From positions 62,001-126,000 of the forward strand of contig NZ_JAQIVH010000052.1 in the NCBI RefSeq assembly GCF_028746185.1: a stretch of DNA of 64,000 nt, given 5' to 3'. Under the pieces are notes generated by a model. That model was given only the letters and a program-made list of their open reading frames with translations. It made no database searches and was not told where the DNA came from. Of this stretch, positions 46,646 to 54,773 are shown piece by piece; positions within the stretch are counted from its first letter, which is position 1, and each line of letters opens with the position of its first letter. The translations under genes and the position numbers were made by a program. Source of the DNA: Paenibacillus_E qinlingensis (lineage in GTDB: Bacteria; Bacillota; Bacilli; Paenibacillales; NBRC-103111).

Positions 46646-46696
46646 AACAAACAAAGGAGCTAAGCGGATACAAGCCGCTTAGCTCCTTTGTTTGTT
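46646..46696. terminator. strong 22-bp hairpin terminator after the sugar operon
   Basis: A perfect 22-bp inverted repeat (46646-46667 with 46675-46696) with a 7-base loop; the right arm contains TTTGTTTGTT and the left arm mirrors it, so it may stop transcription in both directions. Confidence 0.8.
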
Positions 46697-46819
46697 GATT
46701 GATTATTTATCTTCCGCAAGAATTGTGAGAATATGTAATCGAAGATGCACTACGTATGATGAACGTTGTCTGCATCTTTGCAATAAGCGATGCATCTATG
46801 TAAGGGAAGAGAATCATAG

Positions 46820-47218
46820 AATCATCCTTCTATTATTATCAGGGCTATACTGAATGAGTGTGCGAGTGATACAGTAGAAGGAAGAGTACATTACGAGAGG
46901 CAATTGGAACGGATTCGTTCCATGGATCGGACTCGTCCATTGACCTTTGCATCCCAGCATCGCGATCACTGTCCTGCGAAAGTGAAAGGTTCGGAGGAAC
47001 GCCAAGCGGATATTATCGAGCAAAATCTAGCATCATATACCTCCCGTGCTTATCTCTCCGGCATGTTTATCTGGCAATTTTGCGATTGCAGAGTAGTAGA
47101 AGCATTAGGTTGGTTAATGACGAGGTCAGGCACCAAGAATAGCAAAGGCATTGTGGACGAATATCGTCGTCCTAAGCTAGCGTACTCGGTTGTGCAAAAA
47201 TATTATAAGAACAAGTGA
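46820..47218 (+). pseudogene. remnant of a GH2 beta-glucuronidase-type gene
   Basis: The frame is closed by TAG at 46817 and then reads NHPSIIIRAILNECASDTVEG, which matches the NHPSV...NEPASD acid/base region of GH2 beta-glucuronidases. It continues DRTRPLTFAS, then jumps directly to SEERQADIIEQ and FIWQFCDCR...GIVDEYRRPKLAY, the usual C-terminus. About 80 residues that normally carry the nucleophile Glu are missing between TFAS and SEER, and the whole N-terminal half is gone. The piece cannot encode an active enzyme. It lies 9 bases before the dehydrogenase gene, so the original gene was probably in that operon. Confidence 0.75.
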
Positions 47219-47226
47219 GGTAGACG

Positions 47227-48198
47227 ATGTTACGAATCGGTCTTATCGGTACGGGTGGCTTTAGTAAGATGCATGCAAAAATTTTATCTGAGATGAATGA
47301 CGTTCAGATGGTGGCGGTATGTGGGACGAGTCTAGCAAAGGCAGAAGCATTTGCTGCGGCATGTGGTATTCCATCCAGCTATGAAAGCTTAGATGAGATG
47401 TTGGACGGCGAACCCTTGGATGCTGTATACATTTTAGTACCACCCATGTCACATGGTGAATACGAAATGAAGCTCATTGAGAGAGGTATTCCTTTCTTTG
47501 TGGAGAAGCCGCTGGGTCTGAATACAGATCAGCCAGAGCAGATTCGAAATGAGATAGGGAAGAAATCCCTGATTACCTCTGTAGGCTATCATTTCCGTTA
47601 TACAGATACGGTAGTTCTGATGAAACAACTGTTGAAAGAACAGTCAATCGGGATGATGACAGGCTATTGGATGGGGAGCATGCCTCAGGTTGCTTGGTGG
47701 CGAGATCAAAGTAGATCAGGTGGTCAATTTATTGAGCAAAGTACACATTTGGTTGATATTATGCGTTATTGCGTAGGGGAAATAGATGAAGTCTACGCGA
47801 TGTACGGCCATCAAGTGATGCATAAGCAATTTGAAGGTGTAACCGTGCCTGACGTGGGGACTGTTACTCTTAAATTTAAGAGCGGAGTTATTGCGAATAT
47901 TTCGAATACATGCGTACTGCCTAGTGGTGTGGGCAAGACAGGGATTACCTGCTATACACAACAAGGTATACTGGAGTGGGATTCGGAAAGATTGACAAGG
48001 ATTGAAGCGCATGAAACCACGATTAAGAATAAGAAGGTTAACCCGTATCTTGCAGAGAATGAAGCCTTTATTTATGCGCTGAAAACAGGGGATACGGGAC
48101 TTATTCTTTCAGATTACGCGGATGCCTTTAAGACACAACGGGTGACGGTTGCTGCTTTGGAATCGGCGAAATCGGGATTGCCTATTCGTCTTAATTAA
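47227..48198 (+). CDS. Gfo/Idh/MocA family oxidoreductase
   Basis: A 323-residue NAD(P)-dependent sugar dehydrogenase family protein with Rossmann motif IGTGGFSKMHAKIL, VPPMSHGEYE and VEKPLGL (EKP catalytic Lys), and a C-terminal domain with SGGQFIEQSTHLVDIMRY. Follows the beta-glucuronidase remnant by 9 bases, suggesting an ancestral role in metabolising a uronide or its aglycone; that is inference. Followed by a good terminator. Confidence 0.87.
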   Translation: MLRIGLIGTGGFSKMHAKILSEMNDVQMVAVCGTSLAKAEAFAAACGIPSSYESLDEMLDGEPLDAVYILVPPMSHGEYEMKLIERGIPFFVEKPLGLNTDQPEQIRNEIGKKSLITSVGYHFRYTDTVVLMKQLLKEQSIGMMTGYWMGSMPQVAWWRDQSRSGGQFIEQSTHLVDIMRYCVGEIDEVYAMYGHQVMHKQFEGVTVPDVGTVTLKFKSGVIANISNTCVLPSGVGKTGITCYTQQGILEWDSERLTRIEAHETTIKNKKVNPYLAENEAFIYALKTGDTGLILSDYADAFKTQRVTVAALESAKSGLPIRLN

Positions 48199-48205
48199 AG
48201 TATAA

Positions 48206-48248
48206 ATGGCTGGTCTTGGATTAACATCCTTGGTCAGCTATTTTTTTT
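48206..48248 (+). terminator. intrinsic terminator after dehydrogenase gene
   Basis: A 10-bp stem with G-U pairs (48206-48215 with 48232-48241) around an inner GGAT/ATCC hairpin, followed by T residues. Confidence 0.75.
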
Positions 48249-48389
48249 GAAATTTAAGCGATTTACACCTAGATACCGTAAAATAGTGCAAGTATAAATG
48301 TCTTTCATTTGTTAGTATTGAAATGGTAGATATAGAGATTGGGGAAAGCTATTTTAAACAAATAGGAATAGAAGGGCTGTGTGGTAAAA

Positions 48390-49337
48390 ATGGAAGCACA
48401 AAAGACGAAGCGTTTGTATGCTGGTAATACTTCTCATTTATATGAGGTGCAATCGGATTGGCTTCAAGTTCCATCTAACGTTGAGCTTGGCTATACCCAC
48501 GGCATTGTGACGGACAAAAATGACCGTGTCTTTATATTCCATACTGGCAAGCCCAGTGTCTTAGTTTTTGAGTCAAATGGCAGCTTTGTTACGGCATGGG
48601 GAGAGGATTTCGCGGGCGGAGCTCACGGTTTCTATTTACATCAGGAGTCAAATGGCGAATTTCTCTATGTGACAGATACAAAGCAGGGTGTTGTTGTGAA
48701 GACGACACTGACAGGGGAGAAGTTACTGACGATTGGCGCTCCAGATCGACCTGATATTTATGATGCCGAACGCAAATATGTGCCAACTGACGTGGCAGTC
48801 GCACCAAATGGTGATATCTATGTCTCAGACGGCTATGGGCAAAGTTGGGTACATCAATTTACAGCTGATGGCGAATATTTGCGTTCGTGGGGAGGCAAAG
48901 GTTCAGAGCTCGGTCAATTCAAGTGTCCGCACGGCATTTCGATCGATTTGCGCAGAAGCGAGCCTGAAATCTATGTCGCTGATCGAGGCAACCATCGCAT
49001 TCAGGTTTTCACCCTAGATGGTTTATTTATACGGAGTTTGGATGATGATTTGGATATGCCTTGCTCCTTTTTCTTTCATGGTGAGGAAATGTACATTCCT
49101 GATTTGCACTCACGTGTTAGCATATTTGATGGCCATGACAGACTCGTTGCACACCTTGGCGAGGATCGTCAAGCTAAGCAGCAAGAGGGCTGGCCTAACA
49201 TTAGCAAATCCTATTATCGTTCCAATAAATTGAGTTCGCCGCACGGGGTTTGTGTTGATTCGCAAAGCAATGTTTACATAGCGGAGTGGGTAATTGATGG
49301 ACGGATTACGAAGTTGGTACGGGTACAAAACAATTGA
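48390..49337 (+). CDS. NHL-repeat beta-propeller protein
   Basis: About 315 residues with several NHL repeats (PTDVAVAPNGDIYVSDGYG, PHGISIDLRR, IYVADRGNHRIQVF, SPHGVCVDSQSNVYIAEW), predicting a six-bladed propeller. Similar propellers occur in peptidylglycine alpha-amidating lyase-like proteins and lactonase-like enzymes, but no catalytic residues can be assigned. No signal peptide. ATG 48390 is chosen; a GTG at 48381 is possible, and AGAAGGG (48370-48376) suits neither perfectly. Monocistronic, with a terminator shared with the convergent MFS gene. Confidence 0.82.
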   Translation: MEAQKTKRLYAGNTSHLYEVQSDWLQVPSNVELGYTHGIVTDKNDRVFIFHTGKPSVLVFESNGSFVTAWGEDFAGGAHGFYLHQESNGEFLYVTDTKQGVVVKTTLTGEKLLTIGAPDRPDIYDAERKYVPTDVAVAPNGDIYVSDGYGQSWVHQFTADGEYLRSWGGKGSELGQFKCPHGISIDLRRSEPEIYVADRGNHRIQVFTLDGLFIRSLDDDLDMPCSFFFHGEEMYIPDLHSRVSIFDGHDRLVAHLGEDRQAKQQEGWPNISKSYYRSNKLSSPHGVCVDSQSNVYIAEWVIDGRITKLVRVQNN

Positions 49338-49357
49338 ATGGCATAGTTATAATTACT

Positions 49358-49386
49358 AAAACCGCGCGGTTGCGCGGTTTTTAATT
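49358..49386. terminator. bidirectional terminator between NHL and MFS genes
   Basis: Stem AAAACCGCGC / GCGCGGTTTT with GGTT loop, T-rich on the right and A-rich on the left, serving both converging genes. Confidence 0.82.
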
Positions 49387-50577
49387 TTACGAAATCTGAC
49401 TTTCGTGTAGATTGCTCAGCCGTTTCTTCCCCGTCGAAAAACTGATGAATGCAGACACTAGTGCTAACATGACAACAAAACTTGCCATCCATGGATTATA
49501 CAGAACGGTGGAATTGGCGCTTATCATTGCTCCGCCCGCCCCTGAACCTGTCGCTATGCCTAAATGAATGATCGATGTATTCAAGCTAAGAACGAGATTG
49601 GAAGATTGGGGAGCTTGTTGAATAAAATACGTTTGAGTCGCTGGACCGGCCATGAACAGAGAGATCATCATGAGTGAAATCAGTAATAAACCGATGAGAG
49701 TCGCCCCAGCAAATAGAGGCAGAAGGAGCAGAATAATAAAGAGCATGATCGTGCTGAAGGCTAGGATGCGCGCAGCTCCCCAACGATCGATTCCGTAGCC
49801 CCCTAAGCGGGTACCGACTGCGCCAAATATACCAAAAACAAGCATGACGATGCTGATATTGGACGCTTTAAGTTGTAGGATGTCTTGCATAAAAGGGGTT
49901 AAATACGTAAACAACACCGAATTTCCTGATTCCCTAAAGAAGGTAAGAAACAAACCGCTCACGATTACGGCACTTCCCAGCACTTTGAATTGTTGTCGGA
50001 ATGACATTGGTGCATCCCCCTCAATTTCTGGTAGCAAGCGGAAAATGACGAAGGTAATGAACAGGCTTGTGAGTCCTAAAAGCAAGAAAATTGCTTGCCA
50101 GTTCAACCAGTTCGTAATGGCTATACCGATGGGCACACCCAAAATCATCGCGCTGCTGAAGCCGAGAACGATCGTGCTAATTGCACTGCCTATTTTCTCG
50201 GGAGGAACGATTTTGGCGGCCGCACCAAATGCTGCGACAATATAAACGCCTGAACTTACACCCAAAATAATGCGGGATACAATCAAGGTTGAAATATCCG
50301 AACTCCAGAAGGAGAGCAAGCACCCCATGATGAAAGCTGCCAATGCACCTAAGAGCACTTTTCTGCGTCCCATACGGGATGTCAGTGATACCAAGAGAGG
50401 CGTTCCAATGGCAAAGGCTAGCGAGTAGGCAGTAATTAATTGCCCCGCGAAGGCGATTGAAATGTTTAAGTCTTTTGCGAGTATACGTAGGATTCCGGCG
50501 ACTACCAACTCTGAAGTAGCTGTTAAGAATACCCCTAGAGCAAGTATGTAAATCGTCCATTTATTCATTCCTTTCAT
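49387..50577 (-). CDS. MFS transporter (DHA1-type efflux family)
   Basis: A 396-residue membrane protein with 12 predicted helices and the major-facilitator motif SLTSRMGRRKVLLG between helices 2 and 3. It resembles AraJ/YdhP-type sugar or drug efflux permeases. A second start at 50568 is possible. It is divergent from an HxlR regulator, a common pairing in which the regulator controls the pump. Substrate unknown. Confidence 0.9.
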   Translation of the reverse strand: MKGMNKWTIYILALGVFLTATSELVVAGILRILAKDLNISIAFAGQLITAYSLAFAIGTPLLVSLTSRMGRRKVLLGALAAFIMGCLLSFWSSDISTLIVSRIILGVSSGVYIVAAFGAAAKIVPPEKIGSAISTIVLGFSSAMILGVPIGIAITNWLNWQAIFLLLGLTSLFITFVIFRLLPEIEGDAPMSFRQQFKVLGSAVIVSGLFLTFFRESGNSVLFTYLTPFMQDILQLKASNISIVMLVFGIFGAVGTRLGGYGIDRWGAARILAFSTIMLFIILLLLPLFAGATLIGLLLISLMMISLFMAGPATQTYFIQQAPQSSNLVLSLNTSIIHLGIATGSGAGGAMISANSTVLYNPWMASFVVMLALVSAFISFSTGKKRLSNLHESQIS

Positions 50578-50623
50578 TCCCTTCCATTTGAGTTATTGTC
50601 AGTATAGAAGGGTTGCGATAATA

Positions 50624-50653
50624 TTGTAAGAAGGCAAAGTAATAGGATATAAT
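50624..50653 (+). promoter_or_regulatory. promoter of the HxlR gene
   Basis: TTGTAA (50624-50629), an 18-base spacer and a perfect TATAAT (50648-50653). Downstream, CTAAC-9-GTTAG (50667-50685) is a possible operator for autoregulation. Confidence 0.6.
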
Positions 50654-50696
50654 CCATCTATTTTGACTAACTTACTTTTTGTTAGGGGGAAGCCGG

Positions 50697-51068
50697 ATGA
50701 CTGAGCAAGGTAATTCCGAATCATGTTTGGTTACGGGGAGTTCTGACATCTGCGAAGTATTGCAAATTCTTGGAGCCAAGTGGGCATTTCTTGTACTTAA
50801 CGAGTTGCTTCGCGGGCCACAGCGATTTAATCAGCTGCAAAGGAATGTAGCTATTATTAAGACGCAGTCCCTTACGGATACCCTCCGCCATTTGGAACAT
50901 AATGGTCTTGTCCTGCGCCAAGTCTTTCCTACTGTACCTGTGACTGTGGAATATTCATTAACAGAAAAGGGTTGCGACTTCCAAACTGCCCTGAACGAAA
51001 TGAATAAGTGGGTGAAAAAGTGGGGAAAGCCACTGCAAGTAAACAGGGAAACTGGCACTTCTTCTTAA
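50697..51068 (+). CDS. HxlR family transcriptional regulator
   Basis: A 123-residue winged-helix protein of the HxlR type (CEVLQILGAKWAFLVLNEL, GPQRFNQLQR, RHLEHNGLVLRQ, VEYSLTEKG). The start is ATG 50697 with AGGGGG seven bases upstream; an in-frame start at 50679 is less likely. Such regulators respond to reactive aldehydes, quinones or drugs, and often control a neighbouring divergent gene, here the MFS pump. Followed by a terminator at 51151. Confidence 0.9.
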   Translation: MTEQGNSESCLVTGSSDICEVLQILGAKWAFLVLNELLRGPQRFNQLQRNVAIIKTQSLTDTLRHLEHNGLVLRQVFPTVPVTVEYSLTEKGCDFQTALNEMNKWVKKWGKPLQVNRETGTSS

Positions 51069-51150
51069 GAAGAGCATTTCCTTGCTGGCATAAAGTACGG
51101 AATGAGAAACGATTGAAACTCCTGTGCAATTAAAACTGGATGGATCTAAT

Positions 51151-51185
51151 GGCGTTCACTCTCTGGGTGAGCGCCTATTTTACTT
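51151..51185 (+). terminator. intrinsic terminator after HxlR gene
   Basis: A 9-bp stem with one G-U pair (51151-51159 with 51167-51175) and a T-rich tail. Confidence 0.7.
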
Positions 51186-51217
51186 TGCTCGTGTCCGTTG
51201 ATTGATAGTGTACTATT

Positions 51218-51261
51218 GAAAAACAGAGTGCACCGAAGTCAATGACCTCGGTACACCCTGT
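51218..51261 (-). terminator. orphan minus-strand terminator
   Basis: Read on the minus strand, 51261-51245 and 51239-51223 form a 17-bp stem in which three positions are G-U pairs, followed by five U residues. On the plus strand the same three positions are A-C mismatches, so the signal belongs to a minus-strand transcript. No convincing minus-strand gene precedes it. Confidence 0.6.
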
Positions 51262-51387
51262 CAACTACAAGCGGATTTGCTTTTCTTCGGCCAATCGCTA
51301 ACCCATCAGGATATGACCGTAATCCGATGGATGAATAAGATAGCCAGCCAAAGCACTAAAATCTGTTAATATCGTATCTCCTTCCAG

Positions 51388-51590
51388 CAATCTAACTGGA
51401 TTTTCTCCATCTATTTGAAGCAGATTTTTTGAATTTGAAAGATTAACTGTATTTCCTGTAGGTAAATTCCTTCGATTTGCTCGGTTCTTCAATTTTCATA
51501 CAAATTAAATGTACTTTTTCCATCTAGTTACGGAAAAACGTCAGATTCGACCCAATTAGCTGTAGTTTATACATCTAAACACGAATCGGC
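51388..51590. repeat. four diverged repeat units of about 50-60 bases
   Basis: Related segments begin near 51388, 51440, 51502 and 51553, each of the form (A)TTAACTG-TA-TTTTTCCATCTA with substitutions. No credible gene is visible from 51190 to 51793. The array looks like an old intergenic repeat family; an open frame on the minus strand across it (51492-51298) is probably a by-product. Confidence 0.4.
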
Positions 51591-51668
51591 AGTCACCTTG
51601 CGTTCGCAAGCCCAAACCAACCACAATCTTACGCCGTATGCTACCCCTGCCTAGAATGTTAGTACAAC

Positions 51669-51710
51669 GCCATGGTCATCTCATGCGGGAGATGACCATG
51701 GCATTTTTTA
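51669..51710 (+). terminator. orphan plus-strand terminator upstream of the siderophore locus
   Basis: A perfect 14-bp stem (51669-51682 with 51689-51702), 6-base loop and ATTTTTTATT tail. It lies before the promoter of the AraC-binding-protein gene and after a stretch with no plus-strand gene, so it insulates the locus or ends a lost gene or small RNA. Confidence 0.8.
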
Positions 51711-51729
51711 TTCTAGCTCTAATTAATAG

Positions 51730-51757
51730 TGAGAACTATTCTCAATTGTGCTATGAT
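51730..51757 (+). promoter_or_regulatory. Fur-like box and -10 of the siderophore locus
   Basis: TGAGAACTATTCTCA (51730-51744) is a 6-3-6 inverted repeat matching 11 of 14 defined bases of the Bacillus Fur consensus TGATAATNATTATCA. A TATGAT -10 (51752-51757) follows, so the box covers the -35 region. This fits iron repression of the genes below. Confidence 0.6.
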
Positions 51758-51793
51758 AGTATCAATAGTTGGAAAGAAAGGAATGACCGATAT

Positions 51794-53764
51794 ATGAAAA
51801 TTAACGACCATCTCGTGTTGTGGAATCATGTTCTCATCCGAGTGATGGACGTTCGCCGCATGCTGCTGGAACCTGGTGAAGTGATGCGCGGTTATCGCGT
51901 CCCAACGAGTGCTTTCCTATATGTCACTGAAGGCAGTGCCCGACTTCATATAGACGGAATCGAAAGCCGCATGCAACGATTCCATGTTCTGCACGTTGGG
52001 AAGGGGCTTAGATTAGACATTGCAGCGGCCGAGCAGCTGGAGTATTTTATGGTGCTGTACAAGGCAATATTGCCGCTTCCGAGCCGATATGAGCTGGTCC
52101 ATCTCATGGAGCGCGAGAATCCATTCCAGCTGCGCTATAGTTTGTCGCCTAAGTATCCGATCTCTTGGTTGCAGAAGCTGGAGCATATGCATCAAATTTG
52201 GCAGGCACCCAGTCCGCTTGATAAATTTAAGGTGAAGACGTTATTCTATCAATTGCTTTACGAGTTGGTAGAACAGTTACATGAACAAGGTGTGGAGATC
52301 ATCCAGCCCGATCTTGTGAGTCAAGCCGTTTATTATATGGAGGAACATTATCAGGAAGCGTTGTCGCTGGAAGAACTGGCTGACACGCTGGAATGTACGT
52401 CCAGACAATTGCTCCGTTTATTCAAAAGTCAGATGGGTACAAGTCCAATCGAGTATTTGATCCAGCTGCGGGTGAACAAGGCGAAGGAGCTTCTCATCTA
52501 TACCGACAGAACGCTGAAAGAGATTTCGGAGAGTGTCGGCTACGCGGATAGTTATTATTTCAGTCGGATTTTCAAAAAGCAGGAAGGTGTATCTCCCAAA
52601 AGGTTTAAAGAGTCGAATGACCGTGAATTACGTCGTTATAATCCATTCCCGACGTCGACATATTCCATTGTGGCAAGCGGACTTAGACGCTATAGTAGTA
52701 ATGGTTATGAGAATCATTATCACTATATGAAAGAGGGAAATGCACAGATGTATAAAAAATCAAGAGCCTGGGTGACAACGATGGTCGTCATCTGTTTCGC
52801 ATTAATGCTCAGCGCTTGTTCAACGGGATCAACGGTAACACCAGCCCCAACCAATGGAGTGACACAGGCCCCAGCTACGAGCAGTTCTCCAACGGCCGCA
52901 GTAAATAAGGAAGCCGATACTACGCGCGTCATTAAACATGCGATGGGGGAAACGACAATTAAAGGTACACCATCCCGCGTCGTTATTTTGACCAATGAGG
53001 GGACGGAAGCGTTGCTTGCGGTTGGCGTGAAGCCGATTGGAGCTGTGATGTCTTGGCTTGGCGAACCGTGGTATGACCATATTAAGAATGATATGCAGAA
53101 TGTAACGGTAGTCGGAGATGAATTGCAGCCGAATCTTGAATTGATCGCTAGCTTGAAACCGGATTTGATTATCGGAAACAAAGTGAGACAGGAGAAAATT
53201 TACGATCAGCTGAAGCAAATTGCTCCTACAGTGTTCGCTGCGGACTTAGTTGGAGATTGGAAAGTCAATTTCAAACTTTACTCAGAAGCGGTAAACAAGA
53301 AGGATGAAGGCGAGAAAGCGATGGCTGCTTTCGATAAACGTGTAGCAGAAGTGAAAGCGAAGCTTGGCACGAAAGCGGCAACGAAAGTTTCGCTGGTGCG
53401 TTTCTCGGCATCGCAGGTGCGTATTTATCAGAAACAGACATTTGCCGGCGTACTGCTTGGCCAACTGGGCATTGCACGTCCCGAGTCACAGGACAAGGAC
53501 TCTTTCATTGAAGTCTTGAATAAAGAAAATATCGCCAAAATGGACGGAGATGTTCTGTTCTACTTCGTCACGGAAGCGAAAGGGAAGACAGATGCTGCGA
53601 ATGTGGTGAAGGAATGGCAGAATGATCCGTTATTTAAAAACTTGAACGCAGCGAAAATAGGTAAAGTCATTCAAGTCGATGAAGGAATATGGAACTCTGC
53701 AGGTGGATACAAAGCGGCTAACTTGCTGTTGGATGAATTGATCAAGTATTTCGATGTCAAATAA
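51794..53764 (+). CDS. AraC regulator fused to siderophore-binding lipoprotein
   Basis: From ATG 51794 (GAAAGGA upstream; the longer frame from 51638 runs through a terminator and the Fur box), the protein has 656 residues. Residues about 1-275 form a cupin-like sensor plus AraC helix-turn-helix pair (SRQLLRLFKS, DSYYFSRIFKKQEGVSPKRF). Without a stop, the frame continues at residue 319 into a full lipoprotein start (MYKKSRAW..., hydrophobic core, LSAC lipobox) and a FeuA-like periplasmic-binding domain (about 375-656). The internal ATG 52748 has AGAGGG ten bases upstream and could begin a separate lipoprotein. Either one membrane-spanning regulator or two overlapping products is possible. The FecCD permease genes follow. 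Confidence 0.85.
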   Translation: MKINDHLVLWNHVLIRVMDVRRMLLEPGEVMRGYRVPTSAFLYVTEGSARLHIDGIESRMQRFHVLHVGKGLRLDIAAAEQLEYFMVLYKAILPLPSRYELVHLMERENPFQLRYSLSPKYPISWLQKLEHMHQIWQAPSPLDKFKVKTLFYQLLYELVEQLHEQGVEIIQPDLVSQAVYYMEEHYQEALSLEELADTLECTSRQLLRLFKSQMGTSPIEYLIQLRVNKAKELLIYTDRTLKEISESVGYADSYYFSRIFKKQEGVSPKRFKESNDRELRRYNPFPTSTYSIVASGLRRYSSNGYENHYHYMKEGNAQMYKKSRAWVTTMVVICFALMLSACSTGSTVTPAPTNGVTQAPATSSSPTAAVNKEADTTRVIKHAMGETTIKGTPSRVVILTNEGTEALLAVGVKPIGAVMSWLGEPWYDHIKNDMQNVTVVGDELQPNLELIASLKPDLIIGNKVRQEKIYDQLKQIAPTVFAADLVGDWKVNFKLYSEAVNKKDEGEKAMAAFDKRVAEVKAKLGTKAATKVSLVRFSASQVRIYQKQTFAGVLLGQLGIARPESQDKDSFIEVLNKENIAKMDGDVLFYFVTEAKGKTDAANVVKEWQNDPLFKNLNAAKIGKVIQVDEGIWNSAGGYKAANLLLDELIKYFDVK

Positions 53765-54773
53765 TTCGGCCTCTTTGCTCCATAAGCGCCAAAGCAAGAT
53801 CATTGGATTGACGGCAGGAGCTGTGTTTCTGCTCGTACTAGCAACAGCTAGCGTGTTACTTGGCGCGCAAATGTTCGGGTTTAGCAATTTGTGGGAGAGT
53901 TACAGGCATTTCGACGGCTCGAACGAGCATCTGATTCTTAGAACGACCCGGGTGCCCCGGGTTCTGGTCGCAGCTGCCGTTGGCGCATGCCTCGCGGTAG
54001 CCGGCGCCGTTATGCAAGTGTTAACTCGAAACCCGTTGGCTTCACCTTCCGTATTCGGCATTAATGCTGGAGCTTCCCTATTTATCGTCATCGGGCTGGT
54101 CCTGTATGGATCGTCACTGACGATGAATTCGATGATTTGGATCGCTTTTGCCGGTGCCATGTTCGTCGCGGTTTGCGTCTACGCAATGGCTATGCGGGGC
54201 AGTTGGTTCGAGCCGGTCAAGTTGACGCTGGCTGGTGCGGCTATGGGGGCTTTTGCCTCGTCCATTACGTCTGGATTAATTCTGATTAATAAACAGTCGC
54301 TGGATACGGCCTTGTTCTGGATGATCGGCTCCGTATCGGGGAGGAAATTGGAGCATTTGTTTGCGGTAGCTCCCTACATGGCAATTGGTATTGGCCTCGC
54401 GCTGCTTTTATCCAATTCTCTTAACATTATCATGTTAGGCGAGGATAGTGCTCGGGGGCTGGGTCAAAGGGTGACACTTGTGCGGCTGCTGTCCTCTCTT
54501 GCGGTTGTCTTGCTTGCCGGGAGCTCAGTGTCAGCCGCCGGTCCAATCGCGTTCGTCGGACTGATCGTCCCACATCTGTGCCGGTCGCTGATTGGCCAAG
54601 ATCATCGTTGGCTGCTGCCTTGCTGCGCCATATACGGAGCCGTGCTGCTTGTGGCGGCGGATCTTGCTGCGCGTTTCGTCCTGATGCCAAAGGAGGTTCC
54701 CGTCGGAATTGCGACGGCGATGCTCGGTGTTCCTTTTCTGGTACATGCAGCAAGGAGGAAGGAACATGACTAA
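53754..54773 (+). CDS. FecCD-type iron-siderophore permease
   Basis: A 339-residue inner-membrane permease with about ten helices and family motifs LRTTRVPRVLVAAAVGACLAV, RNPLASP and GPIAFVGLIVPHL. It starts 11 bases inside the end of the binding-protein gene, implying coupling. With the next gene it forms the heterodimeric channel for a ferric-siderophore importer such as FeuBC or FhuBG. Confidence 0.92.
   Translation: MSNNSASLLHKRQSKIIGLTAGAVFLLVLATASVLLGAQMFGFSNLWESYRHFDGSNEHLILRTTRVPRVLVAAAVGACLAVAGAVMQVLTRNPLASPSVFGINAGASLFIVIGLVLYGSSLTMNSMIWIAFAGAMFVAVCVYAMAMRGSWFEPVKLTLAGAAMGAFASSITSGLILINKQSLDTALFWMIGSVSGRKLEHLFAVAPYMAIGIGLALLLSNSLNIIMLGEDSARGLGQRVTLVRLLSSLAVVLLAGSSVSAAGPIAFVGLIVPHLCRSLIGQDHRWLLPCCAIYGAVLLVAADLAARFVLMPKEVPVGIATAMLGVPFLVHAARRKEHD

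Noticed and set aside
46904..47218. An independent 104-residue gene
   Set aside because: Coding similarity to GH2 enzymes continues upstream to 46820 without a start codon, so it is a fragment, not a small gene.
51298..51492. A 64-residue minus-strand open frame before the orphan terminator
   Set aside because: It starts with TTG directly after an in-frame stop, lies across diverged repeat units, has no ribosome binding site and no recognisable domain.
51638..51793. A longer N-terminus for the AraC-binding-protein fusion
   Set aside because: It would cross a perfect intrinsic terminator, the Fur-like box and the -10; the family N-terminus begins at 51794.
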